Assembly: GCA_016219185.1 (NCBI GenBank)
Contig: JACRBZ010000047.1
Coordinates: 1-49,655, forward strand
Direction: 5' to 3'
Origin: Deltaproteobacteria bacterium
GTDB lineage: Bacteria > Desulfobacterota > Desulfobacteria > Desulfobacterales > Desulfatirhabdiaceae
DNA length: 49,655 bases
This document shows positions 44,530-49,655 of the stretch, in pieces (the stretch's first letter is position 1; each line of letters opens with the position of its first letter). Both the position numbers and the translations under genes were made by a program. The notes beneath the pieces are model-generated. The model was not told the DNA's origin and did no database searches. It saw nothing but the letters and a program-made list of their open reading frames with translations.

Positions 44530-46056
44530 ATGTATAATAACTATTTTGGATTTTCAGACTCTCCTTTTGAAAACAATCTGGATCAACGATTCCTGTTTTT
44601 CAGCGCGAATCACAAAGAAGTAACCGCAGCACTCCACTATTTCATAAAATGGAAAAAGGGTTTTGCTCTGGTTTGCGGCGATGTGGGAACAGGGAAGACC
44701 ATGCTCATCAATTACTTGTTGAACAAGCTTCCAGATTCCGTGCACCCGATCATGATAGCAAATCCCGATGTCGGTTATATTGAGATTTTGCGATATGTTG
44801 CTGGAATTTTAAAGATTGATGCCAAGGGGAAAAGGGCTCTGGATCTAGTCGATCATGTAAAAGCCGCTTTGGTGGAGGCCAGTCGCACGGGAGAACGCTT
44901 TGTTCTGATAATCGATGAGGCGCACCTTCTTTCCGACAAAAGTATTGAACAAATCAGGCTTCTCTCAAACATCGAAACACAGGAGCATAAACTTTTTCAA
45001 ATTTTACTTCTGGGACAGTACGAGCTCAGTTACAAGCTGAGCCGTCCCGAATTGCGCCAACTTCGCCAGCGGATCAACATAAACCGTTTTCTTGCCCCCA
45101 TGGATGCTACCGAAACCATCCAGTATATTGACCATCGTCTCAAAATGGCGGGTGCAAGTTTTGATGCCTGTTTTGAACCCAATTGCAGACATCTCATTTT
45201 CAAAATGACAAACGGCGTTCCACGCAGTATCAACCAGATCTGTGACAGTGCTCTTCTGGTCTGTAAGGCCGAAAAGCTGCAAAAGGTCAATAAAAAAGCT
45301 CTGAAAAAAGCCGGAACGGCCCTGCGAAGTGACATCCTCTACACACCCAGATATCATGAAGGCAGTATTGCACTGTCCTGGAAAACGATGAAGCGATCCG
45401 CTGCATTTGGTGCTTTCGCCATTCTATTGATCTTGATAGGGATTTCCGGATATCAGTGGAGACTGGGTCAAAGAACTGAATATCTCCTGAACTCACTTTT
45501 TCCATCGGTTTTGACGCCTCTCGCTACGGTACGGGAGAATATCTCTGAAACCACCGCCAATCCTGGTATGCCGCCAGCAACCATAAAACCGTTTTCCATT
45601 CATTCTGAAGATTTCCGGGCAACCGCAATCAACAAGGAAACCATATCCCATTCCCCTGAAATCGAAATACAATCTTCCGTGCAGCAGACGCCTGAAAAAA
45701 AAGACCCGGAGAGCAATTCCGGAATGGCTTTGCCGGAAATGGAGCCAACCATGCAAATCGAAGCGCTTGCATCGTCATTGAAAAGGACCAGCAATATTGA
45801 TCCGCCGCCCCCATCGTCTGCTAAAGATTTCCAACCTGAGAATCAAGCTACACTTTTACATAACTCAAAAAAAATAACGGTAAAAAAAGGGGATACACTG
45901 AACGGGATTGCATCCCGGTTTTTTCCAGAGAACATAGCGGACGGCGTAAAAATAATTCTCGCAGCCAATCCCGTGGTCGATGATATGGACCGCATTTATG
46001 CAGGCCAGGAACTGATCATCCCGGAGACTGATTTTTACAGAAAGGACCTCAATTGA
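44530..46056 (+). CDS. ExeA-type AAA ATPase with transmembrane helix and LysM domain
   Basis: A 508-residue protein. The N-terminal 270 residues are a GspA/ExeA-like AAA ATPase, a type often found in exosortase-associated polysaccharide loci. It begins YFGFSDSPFENN, with Walker A GDVGTGKT (50-57), Walker B FVLIIDEAHLL (about 131-141) and LRQRININRFL. A membrane helix (FGAFAILLILIGISGY, about 294-309) is followed by a low-complexity periplasmic linker and a C-terminal LysM (KKGDTLNGIASRFF to LIIPE). This fits a coupling device between cytoplasmic ATPase and peptidoglycan. GGAG precedes the ATG at 44530. Confidence 0.9.
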   Translation: MYNNYFGFSDSPFENNLDQRFLFFSANHKEVTAALHYFIKWKKGFALVCGDVGTGKTMLINYLLNKLPDSVHPIMIANPDVGYIEILRYVAGILKIDAKGKRALDLVDHVKAALVEASRTGERFVLIIDEAHLLSDKSIEQIRLLSNIETQEHKLFQILLLGQYELSYKLSRPELRQLRQRININRFLAPMDATETIQYIDHRLKMAGASFDACFEPNCRHLIFKMTNGVPRSINQICDSALLVCKAEKLQKVNKKALKKAGTALRSDILYTPRYHEGSIALSWKTMKRSAAFGAFAILLILIGISGYQWRLGQRTEYLLNSLFPSVLTPLATVRENISETTANPGMPPATIKPFSIHSEDFRATAINKETISHSPEIEIQSSVQQTPEKKDPESNSGMALPEMEPTMQIEALASSLKRTSNIDPPPPSSAKDFQPENQATLLHNSKKITVKKGDTLNGIASRFFPENIADGVKIILAANPVVDDMDRIYAGQELIIPETDFYRKDLN

Positions 46057-46958
46057 AAATAACGCGACTCAAACAGGAACCTGTCTTTTCGACATTGGAA
46101 GAGATGGAACTCGATATCTCTTGCAGGGGGGAGGAGAAAGACGTCTTTCCTTCAGAAGAAACCATATCAGTATCCTTCCCTGAACCAACCGATATCTTGC
46201 CATCAACCAAAATGGCGGCAGACTTGCTTTCCGATCTGCCCCGAACCCCCGAAAACCGCTTATGCGAAGCGTCATTCGTGTATGTCGCCCCTAGAAGCTT
46301 TATCATGGGAAGTCCGGATCATGAACCGGGTCGAGGAAGCGATGAAACGCAGCACGAAGTAACGCTGACCAGGGGATACTCGATACAGGCGACCCCAGTA
46401 ACCCAGGGGCAGTGGAAAGAAGTGATGGGAAGTAATTCATCGTGTTTTCTGATAGGGGGGGAAGACTGCCCTGTTGAAGGTGTAACCTGGAACGAATCTC
46501 AGGAATTTATAAAGAGGTTAAATCAAAATAAGGAGTACGTGTATCGCCTTCCGACTGAGGCCGAATGGGAGTATGCCTGCAGAGCTGGGGTCTTTACCCC
46601 CTTTTTCAATGGGGAAATTACGGAGCATTTCTGTCGCATCGACCCTTGTTTGGATAACATCGGCTGGTACTGCGGCAATTCCGACAGAAAGACGCATCCG
46701 GTTGCTAAAAAGAACCCGAACGCATGGGGTTTATTCGACATGTCCGGCAATGTTTGTGAATGGTGTCAGGATTGGTACGGGGAGTATGCTGCTTTGCCGA
46801 AAATCGATCCCATGGGCCCAGCCTTTGGTCCTGGACGAGTGGTGCGTGGCGGCTCCTGGTTCAGCAATTCGCAAAACTGCAGATCAGCCAGCCGGTTTTA
46901 TCGCGCGGCCAATTCAAGGAGCGACTTTGTCGGCTTCCGGCTGGCGAGGGAACTGTAG
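46053..46958 (+). CDS. FGE-fold (SUMF1-type) protein
   Basis: A 301-residue protein starting with TTG at 46053, which overlaps the previous stop (TTGA) with AAAGGA upstream. Residues 1-80 are acidic and without a known domain. The rest is a formylglycine-generating-enzyme fold: FIMGSPDHEPGRGSDETQHEV, VTQGQWKEVMG, RLPTEAEWEYACRAG, GLFDMSGNVCEWCQDWYG and VVRGGSW. The true FGE has two catalytic Cys five residues apart after RGGS; here only NCRSASR keeps one. It is therefore probably not a sulfatase maturase but a binding or other oxidative relative. No signal peptide is visible. Confidence 0.85.
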   Translation: MKITRLKQEPVFSTLEEMELDISCRGEEKDVFPSEETISVSFPEPTDILPSTKMAADLLSDLPRTPENRLCEASFVYVAPRSFIMGSPDHEPGRGSDETQHEVTLTRGYSIQATPVTQGQWKEVMGSNSSCFLIGGEDCPVEGVTWNESQEFIKRLNQNKEYVYRLPTEAEWEYACRAGVFTPFFNGEITEHFCRIDPCLDNIGWYCGNSDRKTHPVAKKNPNAWGLFDMSGNVCEWCQDWYGEYAALPKIDPMGPAFGPGRVVRGGSWFSNSQNCRSASRFYRAANSRSDFVGFRLAREL

Positions 46959-47054
46959 GGCCTGCTTCCACAAAAGCCAAGACTGAGGTCGAACGGATAA
47001 TAATTGCCAGCTACCATTTACAATTAATCTGCAATTACATAAGGAGATTTAAAG

Positions 47055-47477
47055 ATGATCGATAAAAATGGCTCGGAACGTCGGCAACATGCTCGCTATG
47101 GATTAAGAGGCCAAGTTTTCATAGCCATCAGACCCCAATTTGATCGACTCGGCTGGGCTCTGGACATCAGCGAGGATGGGGTATCGCTCGAATATCCGAT
47201 CTTGCAGGATTATTCGGCCTTATCAGAGGAGGTCAACATAGATATTTTCAGTACTCCGAGAAAAATTGACCTGTCCAATCTGCCTTGCCAACTGGTCTAT
47301 GACACTCCGATCCAAAGAGAAAATGGGTTTTTCAGAAATATTGGCACTCGGCGATGCGGACTGGTTTTTGTAAACTTGTCGGTGCATCAGGCTGCTCAGC
47401 TAAAAATTATTCTAAGAGAGTTTACAACTTGTTGCAATATTGAAAAAGCGGATTCCCCTGAAGTCAATTTACACTAG
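47055..47477 (+). CDS. PilZ-domain protein
   Basis: A 140-residue single-domain protein. The c-di-GMP-binding signature is complete: RRQHAR (about residues 9-14, RxxxR) followed by DISEDGVSLEY (about 37-47, DxSxxG). PilZ proteins sense cyclic di-GMP and relay it to motility or exopolysaccharide machinery. AAGGAG precedes the ATG. Set among polysaccharide genes, it may tune synthesis or export. The upstream leader (47002-47046) faintly resembles the repeated element at 44464. Confidence 0.87.
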   Translation: MIDKNGSERRQHARYGLRGQVFIAIRPQFDRLGWALDISEDGVSLEYPILQDYSALSEEVNIDIFSTPRKIDLSNLPCQLVYDTPIQRENGFFRNIGTRRCGLVFVNLSVHQAAQLKIILREFTTCCNIEKADSPEVNLH

Positions 47478-47570
47478 ACGCACTGAGAGCGAATCTCTTT
47501 GGTTCATGCAACTAATTTTTACCGGGGTAATCATATTTCATTTGACGAAACAACTCTCAAGGCTTTTCTC

Positions 47571-49538
47571 ATGTGCGGAATATCAGGATTCTTTTATCCA
47601 GGCAATGCGGACTCTGAATTGATATCGCGAATGATTTCATCGATTCGCTATCGCGGACCCGATGAAGCGGGCATTTATGTGGATTCCGATATCGCCTTGG
47701 GCCATTGCCGCCTCAGCATTGTCGGACTGGATGATGGCGCTCAGCCGATCTGTAATGAAGACGGCACCCTCTGGATTGTTTATAATGGCGAAGTATTCAA
47801 TTATCCGGAGTTGAGATCGGAGCTACAGAAAAAAGGTCATGTTTTTAAAACCGGAACGGATACGGAAGTCATTGTCCACCTCTTTGAAGAATACGGAAAA
47901 GATTGTCTTTTCAGGGTTAATGGACAGTTTGCTTTTGCCATCTGGGATTGCCTGAAGAAGGAGCTTTTTCTTGCCAGAGACCGCATCGGAATACGGCCGC
48001 TTTATTATCATTATTCCGGCAATAAATTCTGTTTTGCATCAGAGATCAAGGCGCTTTTCGCCGACCCCTCAATTCCACGGGAAATCGATCCCGTAGCCCT
48101 GCATCAGATATTTAACTTCTGGACAACGTTAACTCCCAGAACCACGTTCAAGGGTATATATGAACTACCGCCCGGACATTATCAAGTCGTCAGGAACGGG
48201 GCCATCGTCGAGCAAAAGCCTTTTTGGAACATCCCATACTATGCACCGGAAAATCGCTGGGCGGGAACATTCGCCGAAGCCATTGAGCATCTGAAGTCAT
48301 TGCTGATAGATGCCATCCGCCTGAGATTGAGGGCGGACGTCCCTGTGGGGGCCTATTTGAGCGGCGGCCTGGACTCATCCATTATCACATCGCTTATTTC
48401 CCGACACTTCAACAATAAATTGCGAACCTTTTCGATAGGGTTCCAGGAAGCCGCGTTCGATGAAACACCTTTTCAGCAGGAATTGGTTGATTACCTCGGG
48501 ACAGATCACAGTAACCTGCTAATCTCGAACCAGGATATTCGCGAACACTTCCCCCGGGTGATCCGGCATTGCGAAAGGCCGGTGCTGAGAACTGCGCCCG
48601 TGCCCATGTTTCTGCTCTCCAAAATGGTACGGGACAATCATTTTAAGGTGGTCCTGACCGGCGAAGGAGCCGATGAGGTGTTCGGGGGTTACGATATTTT
48701 CAAGGAGGCGAAAATCCGGCGGTTCTGGAGCAGGTATCCGCAATCTTCCTGTCGACCCCGTCTTCTCGAAAAGCTGCATCCTTACATATTCAAAGATCCG
48801 GCGCGAAGCAGAAATATCCTGCAGAAGTTTTATGCGGTGACTCCCGATGATCTTACAGATCCTTTTTTCTCACACCGAATCCGCTGGAAGAATACCGGCA
48901 AAAATCAACTCTTCTTCTCCGATGATCTTTTGCAGCAGGCCCTGGTTGCCTATTCCCCTGAGCATGAACTTCTCCGGAGGCTTCCGGACGGATTCGACAC
49001 ACGTGATCTGCTTTCAAAGGCGCAATACCTGGAGATGGATATTTTCCTTTCAAACTATCTTCTCTCCTCCCAGGGAGATCGGGTCGCAATGGCCAATTCC
49101 CTGGAACTGCGTCTTCCATTCCTGGATTTTCGGGTGATCGATTTCGCCGCCACACTTCCTCCAACATGGAAAATCAAGGCGCTCAATGAAAAATACATTC
49201 TGAAAAAAGCCTTTCACGACGTCATCCCTTCCCGAATCATTTCCAGGATCAAGCAACCCTATCGCGCTCCGATCCGGGAGGTTTTCTTTTCCGGAAAGAG
49301 CAGCTATGTCGAAGAACTCCTTTCGGATGCGTACCTGAAAAAAACCGGTTACTTCGATCTGACAAAAACCCGTCACCTTGTCGACAAATACCAGAAATCC
49401 GACCGGTTGATCACCAGTGAAACCCAGAACATGGCCCTGGTCGGTATACTCTCCACCCAGCTCGTGCATTATCATTTCATGGATGGTAGCACTGCGGATA
49501 CTATAAAACCCATCGAAATTCAGCGTTGTCTGGCTTGA
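47571..49538 (+). CDS. Asparagine synthase-type glutamine amidotransferase
   Basis: A 655-residue class II amidotransferase. The ATG at 47571 exposes Cys2 (MCGISGFF), the N-terminal nucleophile that releases ammonia from glutamine, so 47571 is preferred over the open frame to 47499. The synthase domain has the PP-loop LSGGLDSSI (about 264-272), TGEGADEVFGGYD and the late QGDRVAMANSLELRLPFLD. In polysaccharide loci such enzymes are thought to amidate a uronic acid rather than aspartate, a role known for exosortase-associated sets; this is inference. AAGG lies nine bases upstream of the start. Confidence 0.92.
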   Translation: MCGISGFFYPGNADSELISRMISSIRYRGPDEAGIYVDSDIALGHCRLSIVGLDDGAQPICNEDGTLWIVYNGEVFNYPELRSELQKKGHVFKTGTDTEVIVHLFEEYGKDCLFRVNGQFAFAIWDCLKKELFLARDRIGIRPLYYHYSGNKFCFASEIKALFADPSIPREIDPVALHQIFNFWTTLTPRTTFKGIYELPPGHYQVVRNGAIVEQKPFWNIPYYAPENRWAGTFAEAIEHLKSLLIDAIRLRLRADVPVGAYLSGGLDSSIITSLISRHFNNKLRTFSIGFQEAAFDETPFQQELVDYLGTDHSNLLISNQDIREHFPRVIRHCERPVLRTAPVPMFLLSKMVRDNHFKVVLTGEGADEVFGGYDIFKEAKIRRFWSRYPQSSCRPRLLEKLHPYIFKDPARSRNILQKFYAVTPDDLTDPFFSHRIRWKNTGKNQLFFSDDLLQQALVAYSPEHELLRRLPDGFDTRDLLSKAQYLEMDIFLSNYLLSSQGDRVAMANSLELRLPFLDFRVIDFAATLPPTWKIKALNEKYILKKAFHDVIPSRIISRIKQPYRAPIREVFFSGKSSYVEELLSDAYLKKTGYFDLTKTRHLVDKYQKSDRLITSETQNMALVGILSTQLVHYHFMDGSTADTIKPIEIQRCLA

Positions 49539-49539
49539 A

Positions 49540-49601
49540 AATTGCTTGCTGGCAACAATTGCCCACCGGGCGCACCTTAATTTTTATAGCTTGAAGGGGA
49601 G
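49540..49601 (+). promoter_or_regulatory. Repeated leader element, copy D
   Basis: Ungapped 48/62 match to 44464-44525, including CTGGCAACAATTGCC and a final GGGGAG resembling a ribosome binding site. No start codon with a lasting frame follows before the window ends: the ATG at 49620 stops after eight codons. A TTGACA at 49643-49648 may begin another promoter. The element probably serves a gene beyond the edge. Confidence 0.55.
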
Positions 49602-49655
49602 CAAAATATTTCAAAAAATATGCGCTGGTACCATTTTTTCTCTTGACATTTAATA

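Noticed and set aside
49620..49646. A start codon after leader element D
   Set aside because: The frame stops after eight codons, so any real gene begins outside the window.

Overview
This looks like a chromosomal piece of a mesophilic Desulfobacterota bacterium, probably a Desulfobacterales (Desulfosarcina/Desulfococcus-like) sulfate reducer. That is an inference from gene content and style: a PPi-dependent phosphofructokinase, a small Cys-rich orphan, a stand-alone SMC, a moderately GC-rich core and dispersed intergenic repeats. No rRNA, tRNA or CRISPR array was seen.

Layout. (1) 1-1570: accessory, partly decayed DNA with a GNAT acetyltransferase, a 3'-truncated HigB/RelE-type toxin remnant and a perfect inverted repeat where the toxin breaks off. 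(2) 1569-15438: housekeeping block with a class I/II aminotransferase, SMC (minus strand), PPi-phosphofructokinase, YqgE/AlgH, a Cys-rich small protein (minus), a dynamin-like GTPase, TatA plus a Cys-rich partner (minus), a sirtuin, QueF and a lipoprotein. Two copies of a dispersed repeat sit directly upstream of smc and of the sirtuin and create false N-terminal extensions in both reading frames. (3) 15500-49655: a large, entirely rightward exopolysaccharide/capsule locus.

The polysaccharide locus begins with a specialised NusG/RfaH-like antiterminator. A long leader follows, carrying a terminator-like hairpin and a 14-nt element whose first nine bases equal the enterobacterial ops site. The first operon encodes an initiating sugar transferase with an N-terminal GGDEF-like domain, two Gfo/Idh dehydrogenase + hexapeptide acyltransferase pairs, a DegT aminotransferase, a FemAB-type acyltransferase, two NodB-fold proteins and two glycosyltransferases. 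A second regulatory region (28426-28948) is a shrunken copy of the first leader: the promoter block, the ops-like element and a fragment of the sugar transferase gene recur in the same order. It precedes Wza-type export lipoprotein, a Wzz/BY-kinase fusion with a mutated P-loop, more glycosyltransferases, Wzy-like polymerase, Wzx flippase, a frameshifted ParB-like/methyltransferase gene, a sulfotransferase and two secreted proteins.

A third block (44530 onward) encodes an ExeA-type AAA ATPase with LysM, an FGE-fold protein, a PilZ protein and an asparagine-synthase-type amidotransferase. Its leader is repeated, at 77% identity over 62 nt, at the right end of the window. Together the genes describe a Wzx/Wzy-type pathway for an acidic or amidated, N-acylated, probably sulfated polysaccharide, with signs of transcription-elongation control and possible c-di-GMP input. 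The stretch from about 39.1 to 44.3 kb is visibly richer in A+T than the housekeeping block, suggesting acquired DNA.
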